The translations under genes and the position numbers were made by a program. The notes under the pieces were generated by a model. It made no database searches. It had not been told where the DNA came from and worked only from the letters and a program-made list of their open reading frames with translations. 64,000 nucleotides of DNA from Clostridia bacterium (GTDB lineage Bacteria; Bacillota; Clostridia; Lachnospirales; Anaerotignaceae). Location of the stretch: contig CAJTDC010000001.1 in NCBI GenBank assembly GCA_910575055.1, forward strand, positions 434,001 through 498,000, read 5' to 3'. Shown one piece after another: positions 1 through 8,991 of this stretch; the first letter of the stretch is position 1; the number at the start of each line of letters is the position of its first letter.

Positions 1-117
1 ACATTGTTCTGTATTTTGTTCTGTTTGTTGTATCTGTTCTTTTGAAGCATAATTCTCTTTTTTATACTCTTGTTTTTGATATATTGTATTTTGTTTTTGA
101 ATAGATGAAATTGCCAT
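1..117 (-). CDS. Hypothetical protein, N-terminal fragment (runs off left edge)
   Basis: The frame reads MAISSIQKQNTIYQKQEYKK and continues to the window edge, 39 codons in all. It is too short to assign a family and very rich in Gln, Lys and Glu. The ATG at 117 follows an AGGGAGG ribosome binding site. A sigma-28-like promoter (153-180) lies directly upstream, so I infer membership of the motility regulon. It is unrelated in function to dusB just upstream. Confidence 0.7.
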   Translation of the reverse strand, partial: MAISSIQKQNTIYQKQEYKKENYASKEQIQQTEQNTEQC

Positions 118-152
118 AATATCCCTCCCTTATTATTTTGCCCTTTGTTAAT

Positions 153-180
153 ATATCGGCAAAAAAGAAGGCTTTCTTAA
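153..180 (-). promoter_or_regulatory. Sigma-28 (SigD/FliA-type) promoter candidate
   Basis: On the minus strand TTAA is followed after 16 bases by GCCGATAT. The consensus for motility sigma factors is about TAAA-N15-GCCGATAA. The same -10 occurs before cheA and flgM. It sits between the dusB stop and the start of the left-edge gene. Confidence 0.6.
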
Positions 181-182
181 TG

Positions 183-1148
183 TTATTTTATATCAATACA
201 AATTTTTTGTAATAATTGCTCTATTTCATTATAACTGTTTGCACGATTAACTTTTTCGCGAAGTTCTGCCGCTCCTTTTATTCCTTTCATATACCACGAA
301 ATATGCTTCCTCATTTCTCTTACTCCAATGTATTCTCCCTTATACTCTATCAACATACGAGTATGACGTAATGCTTTTTCAACTTTTTGTTGTGCTGTTG
401 GTTCTGGCAAAATTTCCCCTGTATTAAAATAATGATTAATTCTTTGAAATATCCACGGGTTTCCTTGTGCTGCTCTTCCTACCATAATAGCATCACATTT
501 TGTATACTCTAGCATATTTTTTGCATCTTCTGGTGTAAAAATATCTCCATTTCCTATTACTGGAATACTAACTGCTTCTTTTACTTCTTTTATAATATCC
601 CAGTCTGCTTTTCCACTATAATATTGTTCTCTTGTTCTACCATGTACCGCAACTGCTGATGCACCATTTTGTTCTGCAATTTTTGCAATTTCTACTGCAT
701 TAATATGTTCACTATCAAACCCTTTTCTAAATTTAATTGTAACAGGTTTTTTTTGAGCAGTTACCATTGCTTTTACAATTTCTCCCACTAATTTTGGATT
801 TTTTGTTAAAGCACTTCCTTCTCCATTTTTGACAATTTTAGGAGCAGGACAACCCATATTTACATCTATAATATCAATATCATAATTTTCAATTTTTTTT
901 GCCATAGCTGCCATAATTTCTGGTTGAGAACCAAAAAGTTGTACTGCTGCAGGTCTTTCTCTTTGTTCTACAGTAAGCAATTTTTTTGTATTTTCATTGT
1001 CATATAATATTCCTTTTGCACTTACCATTTCAGAATATACCAATCCACAGCCCATTTCTTTACAAAGTATGCGAAAAGGCAAATCTGTTACACCTGCCAT
1101 AGGTGCTAAAAAAATATTATTTTCTAATTCCACATTGCCTATTTTCAT
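183..1148 (-). CDS. dusB: tRNA-dihydrouridine synthase (DusB type)
   Basis: Flavin enzyme that reduces uridine to dihydrouridine in the tRNA D-loop. The sequence begins [20 protein letters not shown] and has the family features [12 protein letters not shown], the active-site cysteine in [24 protein letters not shown] and the FMN-phosphate loop GNGDI, followed by [11 protein letters not shown]. At 321 residues it has the usual length. I chose the ATG at 1148 because GAGAGG precedes it by six bases and the family starts there; a longer in-frame start at 1193 would overlap the end of coaX and lacks a good site. It follows the two coaX genes on the same strand and is probably cotranscribed with them. 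Confidence 0.95.
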   Translation of the reverse strand: MKIGNVELENNIFLAPMAGVTDLPFRILCKEMGCGLVYSEMVSAKGILYDNENTKKLLTVEQRERPAAVQLFGSQPEIMAAMAKKIENYDIDIIDVNMGCPAPKIVKNGEGSALTKNPKLVGEIVKAMVTAQKKPVTIKFRKGFDSEHINAVEIAKIAEQNGASAVAVHGRTREQYYSGKADWDIIKEVKEAVSIPVIGNGDIFTPEDAKNMLEYTKCDAIMVGRAAQGNPWIFQRINHYFNTGEILPEPTAQQKVEKALRHTRMLIEYKGEYIGVREMRKHISWYMKGIKGAAELREKVNRANSYNEIEQLLQKICIDIK

Positions 1149-1176
1149 TTTTGTTCCTCTCTTGTTGTAATCAATA

Positions 1177-1944
1177 TTATTTATTTTTTTCATAAAGTAT
1201 TTTTAGCCCTTTTAATGTTAATGTAGGGTCTAACACATCAAATATCGTTTTATCAGGGTCAATTACTTTTGCTAATCCTCCTGTAGCAATTACTTTCATA
1301 TTAGGTAAATTTAATTCTCTTTTTAACTCCCTTATAATATGAATGGTTTGTCCAATATGTCCTAGCACAATACCTGCTTGTATACTGCCTACTGTATTTT
1401 TTACAATAACAGATTTTGGCTTTTTGATTTCTACTTTGGGAAGTTGTGCCGCTCTTTGGTATAAGGCATCTGCACAAATAGAAATACCTGGTGCTATTAG
1501 TCCTGTAATAAATTCTCCTTTTTCATTGATAACATCAAATGTGTCAGCAGTACCATAATCAATAACTATAGAAGCTCCTCCATAAATTTCTTTTGCCGCT
1601 ACTAAATTTACAATTCTGTCTGCACCTACTTCTTTAGGATTATCTCTTTTTATTACGATACCTGTTTTCATACCTGCCCCTACTATCATAGGTTCTATAT
1701 TAAAATATTTTCGTATACCATGTGTTAGAGAATACATAATATCTGGTACCACAGAAGAAATGATTACTGCATCAATACAGCTTGCTTTTACATCAGAAGC
1801 ATCAAAAAGAGAATGTATAAATATACCTGTTTCATCTGCTGTTTTTTTCGTGCCTGTTGCCATTCTCCAATATTTTACTATTTTGTTGTCTTTATATACC
1901 CCTAAAACAATATTTGTATTCCCCACATCTATTACCAAAAGCAT
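1177..1944 (-). CDS. coaX: Type III pantothenate kinase, copy 1
   Basis: Phosphorylates pantothenate, the first committed step of coenzyme A synthesis. Seen: the N-terminal [12 protein letters not shown] phosphate loop, the GADR motif with the catalytic aspartate, and DYGTADTFD, which fits the family pattern DxGTAxTxD. Length is about 255 residues, as expected for CoaX. The ATG at 1944 follows AGGAGGG with about eight bases of spacing; a TTG one codon earlier is an alternative. It lies 12 bases after a paralogous coaX gene and ends 28 bases before dusB. Because its motifs are intact, this copy is the better candidate for the working enzyme. Confidence 0.93.
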   Translation of the reverse strand: MLLVIDVGNTNIVLGVYKDNKIVKYWRMATGTKKTADETGIFIHSLFDASDVKASCIDAVIISSVVPDIMYSLTHGIRKYFNIEPMIVGAGMKTGIVIKRDNPKEVGADRIVNLVAAKEIYGGASIVIDYGTADTFDVINEKGEFITGLIAPGISICADALYQRAAQLPKVEIKKPKSVIVKNTVGSIQAGIVLGHIGQTIHIIRELKRELNLPNMKVIATGGLAKVIDPDKTIFDVLDPTLTLKGLKILYEKNK

Positions 1945-1956
1945 CAACTTACCCTC

Positions 1957-2733
1957 CTATTTTCTATGTTTGTTTTTTTCATACAATATTCGTAATCCTT
2001 TTAAAGACAATACTGGGTCTATTACATCAAATATTTCTCCCTTTTCATCAATTACTCTCGCAAGCCCTCCTGTAGCAATTACTTTTAAATTAGGCTGCTG
2101 TAATGCTTCTTTTAATTTTTCCAATATATAAAGCGTTTCTCCAATGTGTCCTATTACAATACCTGCTTGTATGCTATTTACCGTATTTTTTGCTATAATG
2201 CTTTCTGGTTTTTTGATTTCAATTTTAGGCAGTTGTGCTGCTCTTTGGTATAAAGCATCTGCACAAACTTGTACACCTGGTGCTGTAATCGCTGTAATAA
2301 ATTCTCCATTTTCACTAATAACATCAAACATTGTTGCTGTACTATAATCCACTACAACAACAGGACCTCCATATATTTCATATGCTGCTACTAAATTTAC
2401 AATTCTGTCTGCACCCATCTCTTTAGGATTTTCCATTCTTAAATTGATACCTGTTTTCATACCTGCCCCTACTATCATAGGTTCTATATGAAGCTGTTTT
2501 CGTATAGCATTTGTTAAAGAATACATAATATTAGGTACAACAGAAGAAATAATAACACTTTCAATCTCTTTTATATCCATATTAGAATGAGAAAAAAGAG
2601 AACGAATTAAAGTTCCTGTTTCATCTGCTGTTCTATTGTTTAATGTTGTAATTCTCCAATTTGCTACTAGTTCTTCTCCATCATAAACGCCTAAAACAAT
2701 ATTCGTATTGCCTACATCTATAGCTAAAATCAT
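1957..2733 (-). CDS. coaX: Type III pantothenate kinase paralog, copy 2
   Basis: A 258-residue CoaX homologue in direct tandem with copy 1. Long blocks are shared, for example [33 protein letters not shown] and the C-terminal LYEKNK, so a tandem duplication is likely. The DVGNTN loop and catalytic GADR aspartate are kept. The second phosphate motif reads DYSTATMFD, with Ser for the usual Gly and Met for a usual Thr, so nucleotide binding may be altered. AAGGAG precedes the ATG. Immediately upstream is a terminator and then an ECF S component that may import pantothenate. It could be a kinase, a regulatory subunit, or a partner in a mixed dimer; this is not decidable from sequence. Confidence 0.9.
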   Translation of the reverse strand: MILAIDVGNTNIVLGVYDGEELVANWRITTLNNRTADETGTLIRSLFSHSNMDIKEIESVIISSVVPNIMYSLTNAIRKQLHIEPMIVGAGMKTGINLRMENPKEMGADRIVNLVAAYEIYGGPVVVVDYSTATMFDVISENGEFITAITAPGVQVCADALYQRAAQLPKIEIKKPESIIAKNTVNSIQAGIVIGHIGETLYILEKLKEALQQPNLKVIATGGLARVIDEKGEIFDVIDPVLSLKGLRILYEKNKHRK

Positions 2734-2753
2734 TTTTTTCTCTCCTTAAATAT

Positions 2754-2784
2754 CAAAAAAGAGTACGGGAACAACACCCCGTAC
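2754..2784 (-). terminator. Rho-independent terminator after the ECF S component
   Basis: A seven-base-pair stem GTACGGG/CCCGTAC with a short loop is followed on the minus strand by a run of T. It separates the S-component transcript from coaX copy 2, perhaps incompletely. Confidence 0.8.
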
Positions 2785-2798
2785 CCTAAAAACATATT

Positions 2799-3389
2799 TT
2801 ATGCTATTTTACTTCTATAAACTGCTTTTTGAAGTGCTAACACAACAGAGGTACAAATTATTAGTGCTGCTAACATTTCCACAATACCATATGTTGTAAT
2901 AATTCCCCATATTACAGGGCCTGCTGCTGTACCTAATCTTTCTGTCATATCTTCTACATAAATAAAATAGATTAATCCCATAGCACCTAGTGTATTTGTT
3001 AAAGAACCTAATGCAGAAGCAATAACAGAAGAAATCATATTATTTTTTATAATACTCATCAGTCCTTTATAACTATATCCTGCTACGACACCAATACATA
3101 TTCTAGGCAATACAGATATAATAGGGTTCATAAAGCAAGGGTCTAATATACCTGATGGCTGTGTAATTGCTTTTATCATAGAAGAAATACCAAATGCAGC
3201 CCCTACAATTCCCCCTACAAGAGGCCCTTCTAGTAGTGCAATAATAATCGTAGGAATATGTACAATAGTTGCACTAACAGGCTGCAAAGGTATAATTCCT
3301 AATGGTGTGTATGACAATATCATTGTAATAGCAATCATCATACCTGTAACAGTTAATTTTCTTGTAGACATTCTTTTTTTTGAACTCAT
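2799..3389 (-). CDS. ECF transporter S component, probably for pantothenate
   Basis: A 196-residue integral membrane protein with about five to six hydrophobic segments and the S-component features of a basic N terminus, an early GMMIAITMILSYTPLG helix, and an IIIALLEGPLVGGIVGAAFG segment. S components bind a vitamin and dock on the shared EcfT/EcfA module, which is not encoded nearby. Its position just upstream of two pantothenate kinase genes makes pantothenate the most likely substrate (PanT-like); this is inferred from context. AAGGAGG lies nine bases before the ATG. A sigma-A promoter is visible at 3519-3546. Confidence 0.85.
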   Translation of the reverse strand: MSSKKRMSTRKLTVTGMMIAITMILSYTPLGIIPLQPVSATIVHIPTIIIALLEGPLVGGIVGAAFGISSMIKAITQPSGILDPCFMNPIISVLPRICIGVVAGYSYKGLMSIIKNNMISSVIASALGSLTNTLGAMGLIYFIYVEDMTERLGTAAGPVIWGIITTYGIVEMLAALIICTSVVLALQKAVYRSKIA

Positions 3390-3518
3390 TTTTTGAGTCC
3401 TCCTTTCATTCTCATTCCTTTAGATATAAGATGATATTATTGTATAATGTGCCTTTTTATTTCATAGAACTTTAGCGAAATTTTTATTCTGCCTTGTTCT
3501 TTTTTTTAGCACAAAACT

Positions 3519-3546
3519 ATTATAACAGCAAATTCTCTAATTACAA
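3519..3546 (-). promoter_or_regulatory. Sigma-A promoter for the ECF S component gene
   Basis: Minus strand TTGTAA, a 16-base spacer, then a perfect TATAAT. The leader is about 120 bases; I recognised no riboswitch in it. Confidence 0.6.
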
Positions 3547-3626
3547 CATTTTTTTAGTAATTCTGTTATTTTTTTAACCAAAAATACAAATACTGTATAA
3601 TTTGTTATTTTTTATAATATTATAAA

Positions 3627-3986
3627 TTAGAAATTTACTTTTTTTAGTAATTCTTGTTTTAATTTTTCTCCTTGTTCTGTAAAAAATACAATATACCATA
3701 CTTTCAGTGCTTTTAATAAATCCTTATTTTCAAGCTGTATTTTCTTAATTTCTAATTCTGCTCCAATATCATCAAAATCAATACATTGTTTTGACTTTAT
3801 TGTTTCAAAATAAATATCTCCCTCTTTTTTAAATCCTATTAAAAAAGTACAGCATAATTTTTGTGCTGTCAAAACACATATTACTTTTAATTCTTTTTGT
3901 ATTTCTTCTGGCAATGCTTCAAATTTCGGTTCTATAAAATATTTTTGTTTTTCATAACTTGCTACTGCTAATATTTGTTTTTCCAT
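3627..3986 (-). CDS. DUF6145-like protein of unknown function
   Basis: A 119-residue soluble protein beginning MEKQILAVASYEKQKYFIEP, with PEEIQKELKVICVLTAQK and a C-terminal YIVFFTEQGEKLKQEL. It resembles the small DUF6145 proteins that sit after birA in Lachnospiraceae; this is recalled from memory and not checked by search. It starts 11 bases after birA with AAAGGAG as ribosome binding site, so the two are probably cotranscribed. No catalytic motif or signal peptide is evident. Confidence 0.75.
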   Translation of the reverse strand: MEKQILAVASYEKQKYFIEPKFEALPEEIQKELKVICVLTAQKLCCTFLIGFKKEGDIYFETIKSKQCIDFDDIGAELEIKKIQLENKDLLKALKVWYIVFFTEQGEKLKQELLKKVNF

Positions 3987-3997
3987 ATTTTTCTCCT

Positions 3998-4969
3998 TTA
4001 TATGATATTTCTAATAGAAACTTCTCCAGAAAATACAACAACTTTTTCTCCTGTTTGTTTTTGTACTAAAAGTTCTCCCTGTTCTGTAATATCAATCCCC
4101 TTTGCAGTAAAAGATTGTTTTGATAATACTTGTAATTCCTTACCTATATTGATACAATATTTTTTATATTCTTGGCGAAAAGGTAAGAAACTACACTCTT
4201 TTTCATATTGTAAATATATTTTTTCAAATTCCTCCAATACTGATTTTATAATACTTTTTCTGGAAATACTTTGTCCTTTTTCTATTTTCAATGAAGTAGC
4301 TATCTGTTGTAATTCTTCTGGAAATGTTTCTATATTTACATTAATGCCAATGCCTGTTATTACAAAATGCACACTATCCATTTCTGCATCTAATTCTGTT
4401 AGTATTCCACAAACTTTTTTACCAGAAATCAAAATATCATTAGGCCATTTAATTTCTGTTTGTAAGCCTGTTTGCTGACGTATCGCACGGCATACGGCAA
4501 GTCCTGCCAATAATGTTAAAACAGGTGCTTCTGAAGGCATAATATTAGGTTTCAAAAGTATACTGAACCATACCCCTGTACCTTTTGGAGATTTCCAACC
4601 CTTTCCTCTTCTTCCTTTTCCTGCTGTCTGTACTTCTGCTACAGCAACAATACCTTCTGGTTTTCCTTCTCTTGCTAATGCTTTAATACAATTATTTGTG
4701 CTATCTGTTTGCTCATAAAAATAAATTTCTTTTGCTAATTTTGCTGTATTTAATGCTTCTTTTATTTCTATTTCATTATATAAGTCTTGTTCTGGTATAA
4801 AATAATAACCTTTATTAGAAACAGCTTCAATTTGATATCCTTGTTCTTTTAATTTTTGTATTCCTTTCCATATTGCAGCACGAGAAACACCTAATTTTTC
4901 TCCTAGTTCTTCTCCAGAAACATAATTATTTGCTTTTTTTAATTCTTCTAATATCTTTTTATACATCAT
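3998..4969 (-). CDS. birA: BirA: biotin-protein ligase with biotin-operon repressor domain
   Basis: Attaches biotin to acceptor carboxylases through biotinyl-AMP, and the N-terminal helix-turn-helix allows repression of biotin genes. Residues 1-60 form the winged helix (LGEKLGVSRAAIWKGIQKLKEQGY). The ligase domain shows TDSTNNCIK, the GKGRRGKGW biotinyl-AMP loop, SILLKP, KWPNDILI and GIGINVN. The C-terminal domain is present. I moved the start to the ATG at 4969 (MMYKKILEELKK), which has AAGGAG seven bases upstream; the longer frame to 5122 would run through the argF terminator. 323 residues, normal length. Confidence 0.95.
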   Translation of the reverse strand: MMYKKILEELKKANNYVSGEELGEKLGVSRAAIWKGIQKLKEQGYQIEAVSNKGYYFIPEQDLYNEIEIKEALNTAKLAKEIYFYEQTDSTNNCIKALAREGKPEGIVAVAEVQTAGKGRRGKGWKSPKGTGVWFSILLKPNIMPSEAPVLTLLAGLAVCRAIRQQTGLQTEIKWPNDILISGKKVCGILTELDAEMDSVHFVITGIGINVNIETFPEELQQIATSLKIEKGQSISRKSIIKSVLEEFEKIYLQYEKECSFLPFRQEYKKYCINIGKELQVLSKQSFTAKGIDITEQGELLVQKQTGEKVVVFSGEVSIRNII

Positions 4970-4982
4970 TGCTATCTCCTTG

Positions 4983-5010
4983 CTAAAAAACCCTCGAATA
5001 ATCGAGGGTT
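4983..5010 (-). terminator. Terminator of argF
   Basis: Nine-base-pair stem AACCCTCGA/TCGAGGGTT, four-base loop, then TTTTTT on the minus strand. It lies between the argF stop and the birA start. Confidence 0.85.
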
Positions 5011-5051
5011 TCAAACTGTTAATAAACTTTTTTTCATTCAGAATTGTTTTA

Positions 5052-5996
5052 TTATTCACCAATCGTTGCCACCATAACTGCCTTAATTGTGTGCATTCTA
5101 TTTTCTGCTTCATCAAATACAACAGATTGCTTGCCTTCTAACACCTCATTTGTTACCTCATATCCTCTTACCGCTGGCAAGCAGTGCATAAATATTGTAT
5201 TTTCGTTTTTTGTAGCTGACATAATTTCCTCATTTACTTGATAAGGCTGTAACAAATCAATTCTTTCTTTTGTTTTCGCTTCTTCTCCCATAGACACCCA
5301 AACATCTGTATAAATAACATCTGCATTTTTTACTGCCTGTTTCATATCTGATGTAATGGTAATACTTCCACCACTTTCTTCTGCATATACTTTACAAAGT
5401 TCTACAAGCTGTTTTTCTGGATAAAGACTTTCTGGAGATGCTATTACATAATGCAATCCCATTTTTGCACAACCAATCATCAAAGCATTAGACATATTAT
5501 TTCTACCATCACCAGCATATACAAAACGTATTCCTTGTAATTTTCCTAATTTTTCTTTTATTGTCATAAAATCAGCTAATACTTGTGTTGGGTGGTCTTC
5601 ATCTGTTAAACCGTTCCAAACAGGTACACCACTATACTTTGCTAACTTTTCAACAGTTTCTTGAGAAAATCCTCTAAATTCGATACCATCAAACATTCTA
5701 CCTAATACTCTAGCAGTATCTTCTACAGTTTCTTTATGCCCTAACTGTATATCGTCTTTTCCCAAATATTCAGGGTGTGCTCCTTCGTCTATTGCACCTA
5801 CTGTAAAAGAGCAACGTGTTCTTGTAGAAGGTTTTTCAAATATTAATGCTACATTTTTATTTTTCATTCTTTTTTCATAAATGCCTTTTTTCTTCTTTTC
5901 TTTTAACTCCATAGCTAAATCAATAAAATATTCAATTTCTTCAGCTGTAAAATCTTTTAATGTTAAAAAACTTCTTCCTTTTAAATTTACTGCCAT
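5052..5996 (-). CDS. argF: Ornithine carbamoyltransferase
   Basis: Joins carbamoyl phosphate and ornithine to give citrulline. Carbamoyl-phosphate loop STRTRCSF is at residues 57-64, HPTQVLADF near residue 137, and the ornithine-side HCLPA near residue 272. There are 314 residues, nearer the biosynthetic ArgF length than catabolic ArcB. No other arginine or arc gene is nearby, so biosynthesis versus catabolism rests on length alone. AAGGAGG precedes the ATG by about nine bases. The gene follows a palindromic repeat block and ends in a strong terminator. Confidence 0.92.
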   Translation of the reverse strand: MAVNLKGRSFLTLKDFTAEEIEYFIDLAMELKEKKKKGIYEKRMKNKNVALIFEKPSTRTRCSFTVGAIDEGAHPEYLGKDDIQLGHKETVEDTARVLGRMFDGIEFRGFSQETVEKLAKYSGVPVWNGLTDEDHPTQVLADFMTIKEKLGKLQGIRFVYAGDGRNNMSNALMIGCAKMGLHYVIASPESLYPEKQLVELCKVYAEESGGSITITSDMKQAVKNADVIYTDVWVSMGEEAKTKERIDLLQPYQVNEEIMSATKNENTIFMHCLPAVRGYEVTNEVLEGKQSVVFDEAENRMHTIKAVMVATIGE

Positions 5997-6025
5997 AGTA
6001 CGACTCCTCCTTATTTAATGAAAAA

Positions 6026-6289
6026 AGACAGTCAAAGTCATTTTGACTGTCTCAATCTGTCAAAAAACCTACTTTTGCTGTAAAAAGCAAGGGGTTTGGG
6101 GAGTGCAACTCCCCATTTTAATCCGCAAGGGGGGCTTTGCCCACCTGAGGAAAACAGCGAGTTTCAAGGCTTTTAAGCCGATGGAACAAGCTGTTTATTC
6201 TTCTGCTTTAGTAAGTCGAAAACTTGTTTTCGACTTAGCGTGTCGACTTTATCGACACGCTAAGACAGTCAAAGTCATTTTGACTGTCT
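6026..6289. repeat. Palindrome-rich interspersed element between two identical 27-bp hairpins
   Basis: Two exact 27-bp copies of a palindrome (stem AGACAGTCAAA, at 6026-6052 and 6263-6289) bracket a 210-bp block that is visibly richer in G+C than its surroundings. Two further perfect hairpins stand back to back before the right copy: AAGTCGAAAA/TTTTCGACTT and AGCGTGTCGA/TCGACACGCT. Inside are GGGGAGTGCAACTCCCC and GGGGGGCTTTGCCC stems. No convincing gene is present. The left copy, followed by TTTTTT on the minus strand, should act as terminator for the ftsH-thioesterase transcript. It looks like a non-coding interspersed repeat or small mobile-element remnant. Confidence 0.7.
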
Positions 6290-6296
6290 GTATTGA

Positions 6297-6698
6297 TTAC
6301 GCTTTTTTTCCTTTTTCTTTGGTACGTTTTATGAAACGGTCTAATTCTACAATAGCACGTTTGTGAATACCAGAACCAATTTTATCTATTTCATCATATG
6401 CTTTTACTTTAAATGTCAATGCCTTTCCATCAATTTCAATCAATTCTGACACAACACGTACTTTCATACCTACTGGTGTAGCAGCAGAATGTTTAATTTC
6501 TACAGATGTTCCTACTGTATCATATCCTTTTGGTAAAAAAGGAAGCACTGCGTTTAATGAAACACCTTCCATCCATGCAATCATTTTTGGCGTTGCTAAT
6601 ACTGTTACTGTACCACTACCAAAATGAACTGCTGTATCTGCTTCTGTTACAACATATTCTTCCTCCATACTCATACCTACTGATAAATTAAATTCCAC
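6297..6698 (-). CDS. FlK-like hotdog-fold thioesterase
   Basis: A 133-residue hotdog protein with VVTEADTAVHFGSG, a conserved central VGTSVEIKHSAATPVGMKV strand-helix block and KAYDEIDKIGSGIHKRAIV. These are typical of the fluoroacetyl-CoA thioesterase-like family, common in Clostridia; the natural acyl-CoA substrate is unknown. Start is GTG at 6698 with AAGGAGG seven bases upstream. It begins 12 bases after ftsH and probably shares its transcript. Confidence 0.85.
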   Translation of the reverse strand: MEFNLSVGMSMEEEYVVTEADTAVHFGSGTVTVLATPKMIAWMEGVSLNAVLPFLPKGYDTVGTSVEIKHSAATPVGMKVRVVSELIEIDGKALTFKVKAYDEIDKIGSGIHKRAIVELDRFIKRTKEKGKKA

Positions 6699-6710
6699 AA
6701 AAGTACCTCC

Positions 6711-8639
6711 TTATTCTTGTTCCTTCTTCTCTAAATTAATGGCTGTTGTATTTGTTTGTTGTTCATTGTCATTATCTACTGCTGTAATACCAAGAACATT
6801 ATTTCTTTTTTCTTCTTCAAATAATTCTCTAAATTCTTCTCCTGTTACTTTTTCTCTTTCTACCAAAAGTTTTGCAGAAGCGTGAAGAATTTCCATATTT
6901 TCTTTTAACATACGAATTGCTTCACTATATGCTGTATCTACAATACGACGTACTTCTTTATCAATAGTAGTTGCTACATCTTCGCTGTAATTTCTAGCGT
7001 GACCCCAATCTCTACCAATAAACACTTCGTCACTATCATCACCAAACTGTATAGGACCAAGTATATCACTCATACCATACTGTGTTACCATACTTCTTGC
7101 CATTGCTGTTGCTCTTTGAATATCATTTGATGCACCTGTTGTTACATCTTTTAAAACAATAAATTCTGCTGCTCTGCCTCCTAAAAGACTAATAATTTCT
7201 TGTTCCATATGCAATTTTGTCATATACATTCTGTCTTCTCCTGGTAAAGGCATAGTATAACCTCCTGCCATACCAGTTGGTATAATAGAAATACTATGAA
7301 CAGGGTCTAATTCACTCAGAAGTTCAAATAATATTGCGTGACCACTTTCGTGGTATGCTGTAATAAATTTTTCTTTGTCTGAAATAATTCTGCTTTTCTT
7401 TTCTGTACCAATCCCTACTTTTACAAATGCCTTTTGTATCTCTTCCATATCAATGGCTTTTTTATTTGCTCTTGCAGCCAAAAGTGCTGCCTCATTTAAA
7501 AGATTTGCTAAATCTGCCCCTGTAAAACCTGATGTTGTTTGTGCTACTACTTTTAAATCCACTTCTGAAGAAAGAGGTTTTCCCTTTGCGTGAACACGTA
7601 ATATTGCTTCTCTGCCTTTTACGTCTGGTCTACCCACATAAACCTGTCTGTCAAAACGTCCTGGTCGCAATATTGCAGGGTCTAATATATCAGCTCTGTT
7701 TGTTGCTGCAACTACAATAACACCTTCATTTACACCAAAACCATCCATCTCAACAAGAAGTTGATTTAATGTTTGTTCTCTTTCATCGTGTCCTCCACCT
7801 AATCCAGCACCTCTACGTCGTCCAACAGCATCAATTTCATCAATAAAAACGATACAAGGTGAATTTTTCTTTGCTTGGTCAAACAAATCTCTTACACGGG
7901 AAGCACCTACACCAACAAACATTTCTACAAAGTCAGAACCAGATATACTAAAAAATGGAACACCTGCTTCTCCTGCAACTGCCTTTGCTAACAATGTTTT
8001 ACCTGTTCCTGGAGGGCCTACTAATAAAACACCTTTTGGTATTCTTGCTCCCAAAGCCTGAAATTTTTTAGGTTCTTTCAAAAATTGAACTAATTCCTCT
8101 AGCTCAGCTTTTTCTTCATCTAAACCTGCTACATTTGCAAAAGTGACTTTGTCTTTTTCATCTATAGACATTTTTGCTTTGCTTTTGCCAAAAGACATCA
8201 TTTTTCCGCCACTACCACCCTGCATTTTTTGAAATATAACAGTAAATATAATTACCATAATAATCATCATAATTAAAGATGGCAATATTGCCGTCAAAAT
8301 ACTTGTTTTTGGCATATCTGGTACAGAAATTTTTAAATCATTGCTTTGTGCTGCTTTATCATCCAAACGTTGTTGAAGTACAGAAACACTTGGAATGTTA
8401 ACACGAATGGTTTCTCCATTTGTCAATCTTGCTGTGGCTGTACCAAAATCATTTGCTTCAGAACTTCTTTGTACTTGAATTTCTCTCACTTGGTCTTGTT
8501 CTAACGCTGTAATCAAATTACTGTATGTATAATTCACAGTAGATGACCTGTCTGCTTTTTGTCCTGCTACTGCAATCAACATTGCAATAACAACAAAAAT
8601 AACAGCATACAATCCAAAAGATTTCCAATATTTTTTCAA
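6711..8639 (-). CDS. ftsH: ATP-dependent zinc metalloprotease FtsH
   Basis: Membrane-anchored AAA+ protease that degrades misfolded membrane proteins and regulators. Order: transmembrane helix, short extracytoplasmic domain, second transmembrane helix ([19 protein letters not shown]), AAA domain with Walker A GPPGTGKT and Walker B IVFIDEID, arginine-finger region RPGRFDRQV, then the zinc site HESGH. I place the start at TTG 8639 (family-like [10 protein letters not shown]), preceded by AAGGAG. The promoter at 8686-8714 puts transcription start near 8678, excluding the ATGs at 8726 and 8681; an ATG at 8666 remains possible. 642 residues, normal length. Confidence 0.95.
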   Translation of the reverse strand: MKKYWKSFGLYAVIFVVIAMLIAVAGQKADRSSTVNYTYSNLITALEQDQVREIQVQRSSEANDFGTATARLTNGETIRVNIPSVSVLQQRLDDKAAQSNDLKISVPDMPKTSILTAILPSLIMMIIMVIIFTVIFQKMQGGSGGKMMSFGKSKAKMSIDEKDKVTFANVAGLDEEKAELEELVQFLKEPKKFQALGARIPKGVLLVGPPGTGKTLLAKAVAGEAGVPFFSISGSDFVEMFVGVGASRVRDLFDQAKKNSPCIVFIDEIDAVGRRRGAGLGGGHDEREQTLNQLLVEMDGFGVNEGVIVVAATNRADILDPAILRPGRFDRQVYVGRPDVKGREAILRVHAKGKPLSSEVDLKVVAQTTSGFTGADLANLLNEAALLAARANKKAIDMEEIQKAFVKVGIGTEKKSRIISDKEKFITAYHESGHAILFELLSELDPVHSISIIPTGMAGGYTMPLPGEDRMYMTKLHMEQEIISLLGGRAAEFIVLKDVTTGASNDIQRATAMARSMVTQYGMSDILGPIQFGDDSDEVFIGRDWGHARNYSEDVATTIDKEVRRIVDTAYSEAIRMLKENMEILHASAKLLVEREKVTGEEFRELFEEEKRNNVLGITAVDNDNEQQTNTTAINLEKKEQE

Positions 8640-8685
8640 ATATCTCACTCCTTGTATTCTTTGCATATCTGTTCTCTCCATATCT

Positions 8686-8714
8686 ATCATACGAAAAAGT
8701 TTTAACATTGTCAA
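8686..8714 (-). promoter_or_regulatory. Sigma-A promoter of ftsH
   Basis: Minus strand TTGACA, 17-base spacer, TATGAT: nearly consensus. It decides the ftsH start, because upstream in-frame ATGs lie at or before the expected transcription start. The rest of 8715-8991 holds the hpt terminator and no gene I can support. Confidence 0.8.
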
Positions 8715-8885
8715 AGCTTTATACAAATATTTACATATGAAGTAACAGAAATTGATTTACAAAACATATAGTCTGTCAATTTTTAATTTTATCACATCTA
8801 TTCATTAAAGACAACATACTTACTGAAAAATATTGCAAAAATAGTTGCTCTAATATTATCAAAAATATGCCGTTTTTAATAGAAA

Positions 8886-8922
8886 AACAAAAATAAGGTG
8901 AAGATAAAACTATCTCCACCTT
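8886..8922 (-). terminator. Terminator of tilS-hpt
   Basis: Twelve-position stem AAGGTGGAGATA/TATCTTCACCTT with one G-T pair, then a T-rich tail on the minus strand. Confidence 0.8.
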
Positions 8923-8991
8923 TAGATTGTCAAAAAAATCAAGTATTATTCTATATTTTTTTATCATTAAAAATTTTTTCTTTTTTGTTGA

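Noticed and set aside
1343-2131. Plus-strand frames opposite the two coaX genes
   Set aside because: They are shadows of conserved CoaX coding sequence on the minus strand and have no ribosome binding sites.
3390-3626. Possible riboswitch before the ECF S component gene
   Set aside because: A good sigma-A promoter is visible but no stem pattern of a known vitamin riboswitch could be recognised.
6026-6289. Insertion sequence or integron-type element
   Set aside because: No transposase or terminal inverted repeats of a known family, and a 27-bp flanking repeat is far longer than usual target duplications.
6043-6366. Plus-strand frame of 107 codons across the palindromic block
   Set aside because: It lies on a repeat, lacks a ribosome binding site and overlaps the end of the thioesterase gene antisense.
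8776-8967. Minus-strand frame of 63 codons between ftsH and hpt
   Set aside because: It spans the hpt terminator hairpin and is extremely AT-rich, with no ribosome binding site.
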